Source of the DNA: Moritella sp. 24
Lineage (GTDB): Bacteria; Pseudomonadota; Gammaproteobacteria; Enterobacterales; Moritellaceae
DNA length: 64,000 nt
Direction of reading: 5' to 3'
Assembly: GCF_018219155.1 (NCBI RefSeq)
Contig: NZ_CP056123.1
Location: forward strand, 620,001-684,000
Shown: in pieces, positions 1-9,054 of the stretch
Numbering within the stretch: the stretch's first letter is position 1
Layout: each line of letters starts with the position of its first letter
Notes under the pieces: generated by a model
Seen by the model: only the letters and a program-made list of their open reading frames with translations
What the model was told of the DNA's origin: nothing
The model's database searches: none
Made by a program: the position numbers and the translations under genes

Positions 1-10
1 GCGAGGCATA

Positions 11-355
11 ATGCCAAAATTAGAATCTCAATGTTGCCCTGAACCGCAATGTAGTGCAGAGCTACCCGCGTTAGATGATAAGCACATTGCTTCACTGGCG
101 CATTTGTTTCACTTATTAGGCGATGAAGGACGTATACGTTTAGTGCTTGCTTGTATGGGCGGGCCTGTCGCGGTATCAGATCTATCTGCGGCAACGGGTA
201 TGTCACAATCGCTTACCAGCCACCATTTACGCCACCTACGTGAAGCGCGTATTTTACGTTCGGAGCGTCAAGGTAAACAGATATTATACCGACTTGATGA
301 TCACCATATTCGTCATGTTGTGCACGATCTTGCCTGTCACGTTACTGAGCATTAA
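11..355 (+). CDS. ArsR/SmtB-family zinc-responsive transcriptional repressor
   Basis: A 114-residue winged-helix repressor of the ArsR/SmtB family. The helix-turn-helix spans about residues 53-82 (SDLSAATGMSQSLTSHHL). The C-terminal helix carries D97-x-H99, H110-x-x-E113, which has the same spacing as the alpha5 zinc site of SmtB (D, H, H, E), so zinc or a similar divalent metal is the likely inducer. An N-terminal Cys pair (C8, C9) and C14 could form an extra metal site. The start follows a GCGAGG Shine-Dalgarno. It lies 47 bases before an HD-domain gene and about 0.9 kb before a ZntA-type exporter, whose promoter carries a palindrome that is the probable operator. Role as repressor of zntA is inference from context. 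Confidence 0.88.
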   Translation: MPKLESQCCPEPQCSAELPALDDKHIASLAHLFHLLGDEGRIRLVLACMGGPVAVSDLSAATGMSQSLTSHHLRHLREARILRSERQGKQILYRLDDHHIRHVVHDLACHVTEH

Positions 356-402
356 AAATTACCTAAACCTAATCTAATAGACCTAATTTTAAAGAGTGAA
401 TC

Positions 403-1029
403 ATGCGACATTTGTTTATCGAATTTTTAACACAACTTGGTAGCGCTGATCGTGCGCATGATATCGATCATATTGAACGTGTTGTTGCGACAGCAAGACA
501 GCTTGGCAAAAGAGAAGGGGCTGAACTAGCGGTATTAGAACCCGCAGCTTGGCTACATGATTGTGTTTCTGTTGCCAAAGACCATCCGCAACGTAAGCAG
601 GCATCTTTATTAGCCGCAGATCGCGCTGTTGAGTTCTTACAAGAGATTAATTATCCCTCGCAATATCTTAGCGCAATTCATCATGCCATCGTCGCACACA
701 GCTTTAGCGCCAATATAAGACCTGAAAGCCTTGAGGCTAAAATATTGCAAGACGCTGATCGTATGGATGCGCTGGGCGCGATTGGTATTGCCCGCTGTAT
801 TTTAGTTGGTGGCAAGCTTAATCGGCAGTTGTATAGCAGCATTGATCCATTGTGTGTTGATCGTGAACCGAATGATGATGTGTATACTCTTGATCACTTC
901 TTCACTAAGTTGCTTACATTGGGCGAGAGTATGCAAACACAGGCAGCAAAGGCAGAAGCACAACGACGCAGTATCTATATGCGCGATTTCTTAGTGCAGT
1001 TGCAGTCAGAATTATTGACGCAAGAGTAG
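403..1029 (+). CDS. HD-domain metal-dependent phosphohydrolase (YedJ-like)
   Basis: A 208-residue cytoplasmic HD-superfamily protein. The ligand motifs appear in order: H at residues 19 and 23 (HDIDHIERV), the HD doublet in WLHDC at about 52-53, HH near 92, H in the VAHS segment, and D in DADRMDALGAIG. The length and the DADRMDALGA segment match the YedJ/YpgQ group, several of which hydrolyse nucleotides. The substrate here cannot be read from sequence. It follows the ArsR gene with its own Shine-Dalgarno (AAAGAG) and is closed by an intrinsic terminator, so the two probably form one unit. Coupling of an HD phosphohydrolase to a metal repressor is not an obvious functional pair. Confidence 0.85.
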   Translation: MRHLFIEFLTQLGSADRAHDIDHIERVVATARQLGKREGAELAVLEPAAWLHDCVSVAKDHPQRKQASLLAADRAVEFLQEINYPSQYLSAIHHAIVAHSFSANIRPESLEAKILQDADRMDALGAIGIARCILVGGKLNRQLYSSIDPLCVDREPNDDVYTLDHFFTKLLTLGESMQTQAAKAEAQRRSIYMRDFLVQLQSELLTQE

Positions 1030-1067
1030 GGTATTAACACCTAAATATATAGTTTAACAACATGACC

Positions 1068-1114
1068 GCTAACTCATTTTTCGTGAAGGATAACGAATGG
1101 GTTAGCTTTTTTTT
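1068..1114 (+). terminator. Intrinsic terminator after the HD gene
   Basis: An imperfect inverted repeat (GCTAACTCATT ... AATGGGTTAGC) is followed directly by eight T residues. It ends the arsR-HD transcript and separates it from the zntA promoter. Confidence 0.85.
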
Positions 1115-1124
1115 GTAAAGACAC

Positions 1125-1158
1125 TTGAATGAAAGTTAATATGAATATATATTTATAT
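1125..1158 (+). promoter_or_regulatory. zntA promoter with overlapping ArsR-type operator palindrome
   Basis: A sigma70-like promoter is visible: -35 TTGAAT at 1125-1130, 17 bases, -10 TATATT at 1148-1153. A 20-bp palindrome at 1139-1158 (ATATGAATAT/ATATTTATAT, 9 of 10 positions symmetric) covers the -10. Its ATATGAA half resembles SmtB/CzrA-class operators. Repressor binding here would block zntA until metal releases it. Binding by the ArsR protein at 11-355 is inferred. Confidence 0.62.
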
Positions 1159-1232
1159 GTAAGTTAATTGGCTTGAACGCTTTAACTGTTATTTATATTA
1201 CTAACTTCAATTCTATTTACGAGGATAAACCC

Positions 1233-3563
1233 ATGTCATGTAAAGGCAATACTGCAACAGCAGTCGCACAAAAATCAAATCAAGGATGTTGTGGCAGTGA
1301 TCACAGCAAAACACACGTACACGAACATCAACATACAGATGAGCATCATGTTGCATCTGCAAGTAGTGATTCCTGCTGTGCCAATTCAGAATCTAACGAG
1401 GTTATTGCTGACGATGAGGAACCTGAGTCCAGTAGTTTAACCGCTCGTTTATCCTGGTTAGTTACAGGCATGGACTGCCCAAGTTGTGCCCGTAAAGTAG
1501 AAAAAGCCGTTCAAGCATTACCGCAAGTTAAGCAATGCCGCGTCGCATTTGCCACCGAAAAGCTCCTTGTTGATATCGAAAAAGATAGCAATACCAATAC
1601 ACTTGATAGCATAAAGCAAGACGTGATTAATGCCGTTGTGAGTGCTGGATTCAAGTTACAAGAAGTGGGAAAAAAAGCGGCAAACATTGAAGAAGATAAT
1701 TCTCTATCACAAAACTTACGTGAGCATTGGCATGCAATAACGCTCGTGAGCGCTATCGTTATTGCTGCGATCCTTACTCAATTTAACAGTGATGCTAGTC
1801 AATGGTTATTTACTTTTGCCAGCGTTTTCGGTGTTATTCCTGTTATTAACCGCTCGATTAAATTAGCGCGTTCAGGTACACCGTTTGCTATCGAAACACT
1901 AATGTCAGTGGCGACTGTTGGTGCCCTTATTCTAGGTGAAACAGCTGAATCTGCGATGGTATTAGTACTGTTCATGATTGGTGAGAAACTGGAATCGTTT
2001 GCCGCAGGTAAGGCACGTAAAGGTGTTAAATCATTAATGTCATTAGTGCCGGAAGAGGCAACTAAAATTGTCGGTGACAAGCGTGTACTCGTTGCTGCTG
2101 GTGACCTACAACCGGGTGATATTATTGAAATTAAACCGGGAGATCGTCTACCAGCTGATGGCGCTTTATTATCTTCAGGTATTAGTTTTGACGAAAGCGC
2201 ATTAACTGGTGAATCTGTTCCTGTTGAACATCAAGCTGAAGATATCGTGATGGCGGGTAGCCTAGCGGTTAACCGACTTGCGCAATTACGCGTGGTGTCA
2301 GAGTCTGGTAACAACGCCATTGATCGTATCTTACACCTGATTGAAGAAGCAGAAGAAAACAAAGCCCCAATCGAACGTTTCCTTGATAGATTCAGTCGTT
2401 GGTACACACCTGCAATGATGTTATTAGCATTAATTGTTGTGATTGTGCCTCCATTATTATTTGGCGGAGATTGGACTGAGTGGGTTTATAAAGGTCTGAC
2501 ATTACTCTTGATTGCATGTCCTTGTGCATTAGTAATTTCAACACCTGCTGCAGTGACATCGGCATTATCTGCAGCCAGTAAACGTGGTGTATTAGTGAAA
2601 GGCGGTGCAGCACTAGAGCAAATTGGTCGCATTCAGCAGATTGCTTTTGATAAAACCGGTACATTAACGCAAGGTGTTCCTGAAGTCACAAGTGTGGTTA
2701 GCTTTATTGATGATAAAAATAAGGTTTTACAGCTTGCAGCAAGCATTGAACAAACGTCAAATCACCCATTAGCAACCGCGATATTATCGCATGCTGAACA
2801 AAAGTCAGTTAGGCTATTAACAGTGACGAATGATCAAACATTAGCTGGTTTGGGTGTGCAAGGTGAAGTTCAAGATGAAGGTGAAACGCAACTCATTAAA
2901 CTGCTAGCACCTCATCATATGACTGCTTTGTTAGCACAATTACCAGAAGTACGTAGTGCAATTGAAGAACTTGAAAATGGCGGAAATACAACGGTTGTTG
3001 TACTACAAAATGAACAGGTTATTGGCTTGGTTGCACTGGCTGATAGTATCCGTGAAGATGCGCGTCAGGCTGTTGAAGAATTGCAAAAACTGGGTATTAA
3101 CACTGTAATGCTAACGGGTGATAACCGTCGTACTGCTAAAGTGATAGCTGATTCGTTAGGTATGGAATATCGTGCAGAGCTATTACCGGAAGACAAATCG
3201 CGTATTGTCGGTGAACTTAATCAAGGTAAAGATACCGCGATGGTTGGTGATGGTATTAACGATGCACCAGCGATGAAGAGTTCGAAATTAGGTATTGCGA
3301 TGGGCGGTGGTACGGATGTTGCGTTAGAAGCGGCGGATGTTGCTTTAATGCATAATCGCTTAGTTGAATTACCACAAATGGTTGGTTTAGGTCAGGCTAC
3401 ATTAGCTAATATTAAGCAAAATATTACCTTAGCGGTTGGACTTAAAGCGGTATTCTTAGTGACGACTTTATTAGGCTTTACAGGTCTGTGGGTTGCTATT
3501 TTAGCTGATTCAGGGGCGACTGCCTTAGTGACAGCGAATGCATTAAGACTATTACGTAAATAA
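1233..3563 (+). CDS. zntA: Zn2+/Cd2+/Pb2+-exporting P1B-type ATPase
   Basis: A 776-residue inner-membrane heavy-metal exporter. The N-terminus is rich in metal ligands: CC at 19-20, a His cluster at about 24-39, and CC at 48-49. One HMA domain with GMDCPSC (CxxC at 82-85) follows. The membrane CPC motif lies at about 429-431, the phosphorylation motif DKTGT begins near residue 473, and GDGIND near 672. CPC together with the DSGATALVTANALRL tail places it in the Zn/Cd/Pb group rather than the Cu group. An upstream in-frame ATG at 1173 exists, but ATG 1233 has the better Shine-Dalgarno (ACGAGGATAAACCC) and is used. Regulation is probably by the ArsR protein at 11-355. Confidence 0.95.
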   Translation: MSCKGNTATAVAQKSNQGCCGSDHSKTHVHEHQHTDEHHVASASSDSCCANSESNEVIADDEEPESSSLTARLSWLVTGMDCPSCARKVEKAVQALPQVKQCRVAFATEKLLVDIEKDSNTNTLDSIKQDVINAVVSAGFKLQEVGKKAANIEEDNSLSQNLREHWHAITLVSAIVIAAILTQFNSDASQWLFTFASVFGVIPVINRSIKLARSGTPFAIETLMSVATVGALILGETAESAMVLVLFMIGEKLESFAAGKARKGVKSLMSLVPEEATKIVGDKRVLVAAGDLQPGDIIEIKPGDRLPADGALLSSGISFDESALTGESVPVEHQAEDIVMAGSLAVNRLAQLRVVSESGNNAIDRILHLIEEAEENKAPIERFLDRFSRWYTPAMMLLALIVVIVPPLLFGGDWTEWVYKGLTLLLIACPCALVISTPAAVTSALSAASKRGVLVKGGAALEQIGRIQQIAFDKTGTLTQGVPEVTSVVSFIDDKNKVLQLAASIEQTSNHPLATAILSHAEQKSVRLLTVTNDQTLAGLGVQGEVQDEGETQLIKLLAPHHMTALLAQLPEVRSAIEELENGGNTTVVVLQNEQVIGLVALADSIREDARQAVEELQKLGINTVMLTGDNRRTAKVIADSLGMEYRAELLPEDKSRIVGELNQGKDTAMVGDGINDAPAMKSSKLGIAMGGGTDVALEAADVALMHNRLVELPQMVGLGQATLANIKQNITLAVGLKAVFLVTTLLGFTGLWVAILADSGATALVTANALRLLRK

Positions 3564-3589
3564 TTAAACCGTTTTACTCTATACTTATA

Positions 3590-3623
3590 AAGCTCATCAA
3601 ATTTAATTTGGTGAGCTTTTTTA
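3590..3623 (+). terminator. Intrinsic terminator of zntA
   Basis: A stem AAGCTCATCAAATT/AATTTGGTGAGCTT is followed by TTTTTA. It overlaps the stop codon of the convergent GGDEF gene, and the A-run on the left arm gives it some activity in the other direction. Confidence 0.85.
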
Positions 3624-4496
3624 TTTGTTATTCAATTTACTGTTGTAAAGATCTTCATCAGCAATTTTAAATAAGCTCTCTATCGTTTCACCAGATCGCC
3701 ATGTTGCCGAGCCAATCGCAGAGGTAATATGGAACTCACTAAGTAATACGTCATTTTTAATTTCGGTATAAATACGTTCTATTACTAATGCCGTTGATTG
3801 TGATGAAGCGGGTTGTAAGATAATCGCAAACTCATCGCCGCCTAATCGAAATGCAAGATCACTGTTGCGAATACTACGTTGTAATACATACGCATAATGT
3901 TTCAAAATACGATCACCAAACTGATGACCATAAGTATCATTAATACGTTTGAAATCATCTAAATCTGTAATGAGTAGTGCCATATTAGATTTATGACGCT
4001 GACACAGACTGTAAGAACGTTGGATGTTCTCATCAAAGCTCGCGCGATTATTAAGACCTGTTAAATGGTCTTTCATAATGCGAATTTGCATTTCTTGCAG
4101 CATTAACGCATGCATCAAGTTTGTTGTTAATAGTTGATGTAGTTCTTTTAATAAACTGAGTTCGTTAATTTTTAATGGTTTTGTTGAGCTGTAAAGTAGC
4201 GTGCCGAGATCTTTATCCTGTACCGACAAATGATAATTTTGTTGAAACGTGGCGGTTTGATCTGTCTTAATATGGATATTGTTTACCGCATCAGTAAAGC
4301 TTAAACCGGTAAATTGGACATGTTGTGCCGCTATGGCGGCAAAGTTATGTAACAAGGATTCGACGTCTAAACTAGTTTGTAATTTTTTTAAGGTCGCAAT
4401 GGTTTGTGCAGACGTTAACTTTTGTTGCCGTCTTGGCATCGCAAGTCCATAATTAGTATGCATTTTAGGGGTATTGATGATGCTTACGTTATCCAT
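3621..4496 (-). CDS. GGDEF-domain diguanylate cyclase
   Basis: A 291-residue protein predicted to make cyclic di-GMP. The C-terminal GGDEF domain begins at LTGLNNRASFDENIQR, contains LITDLDDFKRINDTYGHQFGD, and has an intact FRLGGDEFAIIL active site. The product-inhibition I-site is present: RNSD lies exactly five residues before GGDEF. The N-terminal ~120 residues have no obvious transmembrane segment and look like a divergent GAF-type sensory region. That assignment is weak. The start at ATG 4496 is preferred over an upstream TTG because AGAGGT sits about 5 bases before it. Confidence 0.9.
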   Translation of the reverse strand: MDNVSIINTPKMHTNYGLAMPRRQQKLTSAQTIATLKKLQTSLDVESLLHNFAAIAAQHVQFTGLSFTDAVNNIHIKTDQTATFQQNYHLSVQDKDLGTLLYSSTKPLKINELSLLKELHQLLTTNLMHALMLQEMQIRIMKDHLTGLNNRASFDENIQRSYSLCQRHKSNMALLITDLDDFKRINDTYGHQFGDRILKHYAYVLQRSIRNSDLAFRLGGDEFAIILQPASSQSTALVIERIYTEIKNDVLLSEFHITSAIGSATWRSGETIESLFKIADEDLYNSKLNNK

Positions 4497-4725
4497 TTGT
4501 ACCTCTGTCAAAAAAATTACATAGTTCAGTGTAGTATTAATTTATGCACGTTTCGTACCATATTTAAAAAGCTTTATGGTTAATTAACCCTGTGTGTTCA
4601 ATACCGAACATAAAGGTGACAACTTGTTAAATTGTGCGCTAGTACGTATTCTTTAGAAGCATTGTTTTTTATTATCTTAGTTACTTTATTTACGCCGCTC
4701 ACCAGATCACGTCGGAGGTAATATT

Positions 4726-6690
4726 TTGTTTATTGATATCATCTTATTGCTTTCCCTTGCGGTTGGACTTGTGGCGTTATTCCAACGTATTCATCTACCA
4801 CCTATTTTGGCTTATCTTGCTACGGGGGTTATTGCTGGGCCTTATGGTTTTCAATTAATTGTCGAGCAAGCTGATATTGAGCTATTTGCCGAGTTGGGCG
4901 TTGTTTTCCTCATGTTTTCGCTGGGGTTAGAGTTTTCTTTACCGCGGTTATTGTCGATGCGCCATTTGGTATTGGGGTTAGGTGGTGGGCAAGTTCTCTG
5001 TGTTGGCGTGTTATTTATGTTGCTCGGGCTTTTTTCGTCGCTCTATTGGCCGCAAGCATTTGTTGTCGCTTCCGCGATGTTAATGTCCTCTACCGCTATT
5101 GTGATTAAGCAACTGGCTGAATCAAAACTACTTAATACACGCATGTCTAAGCTGTCGATCAGTGTGTTGTTATTCCAAGACATTGCCGTTGTTCCTTTCT
5201 TGATCATGATCCCTTTATTGGCTCAGCAAAATGGCGACGTTGTGTTTATTGCAGAGCAAATGGGCTGGGCGCTGGTTAAAGGCTTACTCGCTGTGTTTCT
5301 GATCTTATCGGTAGGCCGTTGGATATTGCCGACAGTATTTAAAGAGATCGCATTAACCCGCTCTGATGAATTGTTTGTGATGTCGACATTACTCGTGGCC
5401 TTGATTGCAGGGTTGATGACTCATTGGTTAGGATTATCGATGGCCTTGGGCGCATTTTTAGCCGGAATGATGTTAGGTGAGGGGCCTTATCGCCATCAAC
5501 TTGAAGCGGATATTCGCCCTTTCCGTGATGTATTGATGGGACTTTTCTTTATCACTATCGGTATGTTGCTCAATGTGGCAGACCTATTGGTGGATTGGCC
5601 ACGTTTACTCATTATATTGACAGTGATGATGCTGAGTAAAATCACCTTAGTCTTTATTCTCGCTAAGCTTTTAGGCGAGAGTAACAGCAATGCTTTGAGT
5701 ACTGGTTTAGTTCTCGCGCAAATGGGGGAATTTGGGTTTGTATTATTAGCGTTAGCCGGCAAGCTTGAGTTATTGCCCGCAGAGCTCATCTCGACGTTGG
5801 TTGGTGTGGGTGTGATAAGCATGGCGATGACTCCTTGGCTAATCGAATGTCATCAAGATATTGTTAGGCGATTATTATTCAAGACGAAGCCTCGACGAAA
5901 AAGTGGATTATTACCCCCTCTACCGGGGCAACACATTGATCATGTTATTGTGTGTGGTTACGGTCGGGGCGGACAAACTATCGCGAGATTCTTAAAAATT
6001 GAAGGCATTCCTTATATTGTTATCGACCGTGACCCTGTTCGAGTGCAGGAAGCCTTGAATGGTGGGGAAAAAATTGAATTTGGTGATGCCAGCCGTCGTG
6101 AAATTCAGATGATGCTGGGTGCCGAGAAAGCTAAATCAATTATTATTACCTTTAAAGATACCGAAAAAGCTATCGAACTGTTAAAGATTGTTAAACCCTT
6201 AACTGACGCTAAAGTATTGGTTCGGACTACTGATGATAGCAATATGCAAAAATTGCATAATGCAGGAGCAAGTGATGTCGTGCCTGAATCACTAGAAGGC
6301 AGTTTGATGATGGTCTCTCATGTATTAGCGATATCAGGTGTACCGATTAAACGGATTTTAAAGCGCTTGCAGCATGAACGTCAGGGCCACTATAACCATT
6401 TACACGGCTTTTATTTTGGTGGTGAAAGTAATGTGTCTTTTGAAGAAAGCGAAGTACTCGAACGATTACACGCTATTCGACTTGAGTTTGGTGCTTATGC
6501 CATTGGTAAATCAGTTGTAGAGATAAAATTAAAAGAAGTCAGTTATCGTGCGGTACGTCGGCAAGGCATAGAGCTCACTCAAGTACATCAGGATTTTATT
6601 TTTGAAATTGGAGATGTGGTACTTATCTGTGGGCCATCACGTTATGTGAAACGTGCAGAGCATTGTTTGTTAGGCGGTTGGGCTGGCTAG
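4726..6690 (+). CDS. CPA2-family cation:proton antiporter (KefB/KefC type) with TrkA-N domain
   Basis: A 654-residue inner-membrane protein. About 12 hydrophobic segments fill residues 1-380, including the FLMFSLGLEF and FLAGMMLGEGPYRHQLEADI motifs typical of KefB/C. A cytoplasmic Rossmann-like TrkA-N domain follows (VIVCGYGRGGQTIARFL, about 405-520), then a TrkA-C-like tail. The family exports K+ or exchanges Na+/K+ for protons; which ion is moved here is not readable. It starts with TTG: GGAGG at 4714-4718 is 7 bases away and no better in-frame ATG exists nearby. It ends two bases from the convergent patatin gene with no terminator between. Confidence 0.9.
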   Translation: MFIDIILLLSLAVGLVALFQRIHLPPILAYLATGVIAGPYGFQLIVEQADIELFAELGVVFLMFSLGLEFSLPRLLSMRHLVLGLGGGQVLCVGVLFMLLGLFSSLYWPQAFVVASAMLMSSTAIVIKQLAESKLLNTRMSKLSISVLLFQDIAVVPFLIMIPLLAQQNGDVVFIAEQMGWALVKGLLAVFLILSVGRWILPTVFKEIALTRSDELFVMSTLLVALIAGLMTHWLGLSMALGAFLAGMMLGEGPYRHQLEADIRPFRDVLMGLFFITIGMLLNVADLLVDWPRLLIILTVMMLSKITLVFILAKLLGESNSNALSTGLVLAQMGEFGFVLLALAGKLELLPAELISTLVGVGVISMAMTPWLIECHQDIVRRLLFKTKPRRKSGLLPPLPGQHIDHVIVCGYGRGGQTIARFLKIEGIPYIVIDRDPVRVQEALNGGEKIEFGDASRREIQMMLGAEKAKSIIITFKDTEKAIELLKIVKPLTDAKVLVRTTDDSNMQKLHNAGASDVVPESLEGSLMMVSHVLAISGVPIKRILKRLQHERQGHYNHLHGFYFGGESNVSFEESEVLERLHAIRLEFGAYAIGKSVVEIKLKEVSYRAVRRQGIELTQVHQDFIFEIGDVVLICGPSRYVKRAEHCLLGGWAG

Positions 6691-6692
6691 TG

Positions 6693-7820
6693 TTATATAT
6701 TTAAAAATTGTCTTAATGCTTGTTCTTGTTTGAGCACATCCTGATAGCCTAAATTAATTAATCGTCGAGTACAGTTTTGTTCAAACATTAAGTATGAAGT
6801 GATTGAAGACTGGCTGTGTTGATTTACACCAATAGCGTGTAATAGACAGCGGATAGTGATCGGTAATTCGTAGAAACACTCATCGGCAATGGCATTAATA
6901 TCATGTTCATTAGCGAGGCGGAATAACTCGATATACTTCATGCTTGAAGCGGGTCGCTGTGTTTCTGGAGTCAGTGCGAGGGTTTCATTGACGCGGTTTA
7001 GTCGTTCGATATCCGAATTTAGGGTATCAGTAAAAATAGTATCAAGCAGATGGCCAGCAATATCCGCTCCGGATGGGGTTTGGCGTAACGCTCCCGGTTT
7101 CAGCTGTTGTGGGGGTTGTTCTGCGCCTATCACGAGTAGTTTTTCGGCCCCAAGGTGAATAGCGGGACTCAATGGCGATAATTGATGTACTGAACCGTCA
7201 CCATAAAAATCCTGACCTATTTGAGCACAAGGGAATACCAGCGGTATTGCGGCTGAGGCTAATAGGTGTAGGGTATTTAAGCGTGTTCGACGACCGCAAC
7301 GACGAGCACGCTGCCATTCTTGCAGATGTTGATTACCTTCAAAAAAACTAACTGAATCACCGCTGTTATAATCCGATGCAGTGATCGAAATCGCATCGAG
7401 GTGTTGGCGTTGAATGTTAAGGTCGATACGGCGCATATCTAAATACCGATCTAATAATTGGTGCAAAGGTTTATTGTTAAATAGAGATACTGGCTGTCGT
7501 ACCATGTGCGGTGATTGAAATTTGGATAAAAAAGTCAGTAGCAGATGTCGGGATATCTCATTAAAACTACACTGGAATACGTGATTAGCGTGAAAGTTAT
7601 TCCAGATATATTCGAGTTTTTTTACCCCTAAGCGAAAACAACTGGCATAGCAAGCTATTGCACAACTATTGATTGCTCCTGCGGATGTTCCCGTGATGAT
7701 TTTAAAAGGTGAACCGTGATTACGGGGATAGAATTCCGCAATGGCTTTCAACGCACCGACTTGATACGCAGCCCTCGCGCCACCGCCTGTGAGTAACAAT
7801 CCTTGTTTAGTCCCTGCCAT
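6693..7820 (-). CDS. Patatin-like phospholipase
   Basis: A 375-residue patatin-fold lipid acyl hydrolase. The oxyanion-hole segment LLLTGGGARAAYQVGALKAI is near residues 8-28, the nucleophile elbow GTSAG about 44-48, and the catalytic aspartate is in YGDGSV near 207. There is no signal peptide, so a cytoplasmic or peripheral inner-membrane location is likely. Bacterial members include RssA/YjjU-type housekeeping lipases and ExoU-like effectors. Nothing here points to secretion. It is monocistronic and convergent with the antiporter gene. Confidence 0.88.
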   Translation of the reverse strand: MAGTKQGLLLTGGGARAAYQVGALKAIAEFYPRNHGSPFKIITGTSAGAINSCAIACYASCFRLGVKKLEYIWNNFHANHVFQCSFNEISRHLLLTFLSKFQSPHMVRQPVSLFNNKPLHQLLDRYLDMRRIDLNIQRQHLDAISITASDYNSGDSVSFFEGNQHLQEWQRARRCGRRTRLNTLHLLASAAIPLVFPCAQIGQDFYGDGSVHQLSPLSPAIHLGAEKLLVIGAEQPPQQLKPGALRQTPSGADIAGHLLDTIFTDTLNSDIERLNRVNETLALTPETQRPASSMKYIELFRLANEHDINAIADECFYELPITIRCLLHAIGVNQHSQSSITSYLMFEQNCTRRLINLGYQDVLKQEQALRQFLNI

Positions 7821-7943
7821 TACCGTTTAAACTCATAGGTAAAATCCTATTTAATCAAAGATGAAATGTCCTTTATTAATTATTGTTAAAGACTGGCGGC
7901 TTCGCCAAGTTAATCGTGTGGTATTGAGGGGGCGTTTGAGGGC

Positions 7944-7969
7944 AAAAAGCCAGCAAGTGCTTGGCTTTG
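7944..7969 (-). terminator. Intrinsic terminator of the DUF3465/pilin transcript
   Basis: Read on the minus strand, AAAGCCAAGC and GCTGGCTTT pair with one bulged base and are followed by a T5 run. It lies 30 bases after the stop of the DUF3465 gene. Confidence 0.7.
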
Positions 7970-7998
7970 ATAATTCGCGTCATGGAAACTGAAGTCTA

Positions 7999-8394
7999 TC
8001 AGTTATAAATCCGACCACGATGTTTCAACCAACCGTGTTGATGATTATTACGTGGATCTTTATGGGTCCAATGGATAACGCCACCTTTGCTATTCCATTC
8101 ATATTCACCATAGAATTGCACTGTGTCACCGACGTTTAAATCATTAATACGTGGTGCTAAATCAATATTATGCGCAACTAAGATAGTTTGGCGGTTGTTC
8201 AAACGTAACAGAAATTTCTGATGGCGGGAGCCTTTATTATCATCGGCAAGTATACGCGTTACCTTACCCGACCCTTGAACTTGAATATCACTTTGGCGAG
8301 CGTCATAGGCATGTTTCAAGACGCTATCATTGGCCCATACGGAGCAAGATAATAAACTTAACAATATGAAGAAGTGAGTAAAAGTCCGTTTCAT
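7999..8394 (-). CDS. Exported DUF3465 protein
   Basis: A 131-residue protein with a cleavable signal peptide (MKRTFTHFFILLSLLSCSVWA). The mature part matches DUF3465, a small OB-like domain (GSGKVTRIL, GDTVQFYGEYEWN, GGVIHWTHKDP, HQHGWLKHRG). Function is unknown. An in-frame upstream ATG at 8418 exists, but ATG 8394 has AGAGGAAAG in position and gives a clean signal peptide. It starts 15 bases after a pilin gene ends, so it is probably co-transcribed with it. Confidence 0.8.
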   Translation of the reverse strand: MKRTFTHFFILLSLLSCSVWANDSVLKHAYDARQSDIQVQGSGKVTRILADDNKGSRHQKFLLRLNNRQTILVAHNIDLAPRINDLNVGDTVQFYGEYEWNSKGGVIHWTHKDPRNNHQHGWLKHRGRIYN

Positions 8395-8408
8395 TATGCT
8401 TTCCTCTA

Positions 8409-8936
8409 TTACTCGCAATCTTGAGTTTCTAAGCCAATCTCAGCTTTAGAGCCATCTTCGTGATTAACGTAATAAACGCCACATTGATCACTCCAGCGAT
8501 AACCGCGAGGGAATACTTTACCGATACGGCCGGGAAGCGTCGTGCTGATAATACCACTCGGTATCGTCCTCGCATTACCCATACCGCACCAATCCGTTGT
8601 GCATATTGCGTTGTTCTTGGAAAATTCGACAGTATCTAAGTTAACAATGTAACGAATACCATTCATCCAATTACCGACAGGGTAACCACTGTGTAACTGT
8701 ATTTTAGCACCGCCAATATCGGTCATGATCAAACCCACATCTTGATTATTAATCACTGCTTTAGAGTGGATTAGATTGGCTCCGCTGCGCATTGCTGCTT
8801 CCATTCCTTTTAGAGAGGCAATACGAGCATCGGACGATAAGTTGATAAATTTTGGTATTGCAACGGCAGCGAGTATACCTAAGACGATAATCACGATTAC
8901 TAATTCGATTAATGTAAAACCTTGCTGTTTATTCAT
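8409..8936 (-). CDS. MSHA-like type IV prepilin, copy A
   Basis: A 175-residue type IVa-like pilin. It has a short leader MNKQQG with cleavage before F, then TLIELVIVIIVLGILAAVAI with the conserved E5, and an MSHA-style PKFINLSSDARIASLKGMEAA helix. The C-terminal globular part has Cys in TTDWCG, QCGVYY and at the end, able to form pilin disulfides. It is a close paralogue of the next pilin upstream (9055-9597). No pilus assembly ATPase, platform protein or prepilin peptidase is nearby. Starts at 8978 and 8948 are also open, but MNKQQ matches the normal prepilin leader. Confidence 0.87.
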   Translation of the reverse strand: MNKQQGFTLIELVIVIIVLGILAAVAIPKFINLSSDARIASLKGMEAAMRSGANLIHSKAVINNQDVGLIMTDIGGAKIQLHSGYPVGNWMNGIRYIVNLDTVEFSKNNAICTTDWCGMGNARTIPSGIISTTLPGRIGKVFPRGYRWSDQCGVYYVNHEDGSKAEIGLETQDCE

Positions 8937-9054
8937 CGTATTCGCCATTGCTATGTAATACTTGAATATTAACAGCACAACGTAATACTGTAAATTAGCT
9001 ATCAGCGAGATAGTAAATAACCAAGCGAAAACTTGGCGTCATGATCTATTTAGC

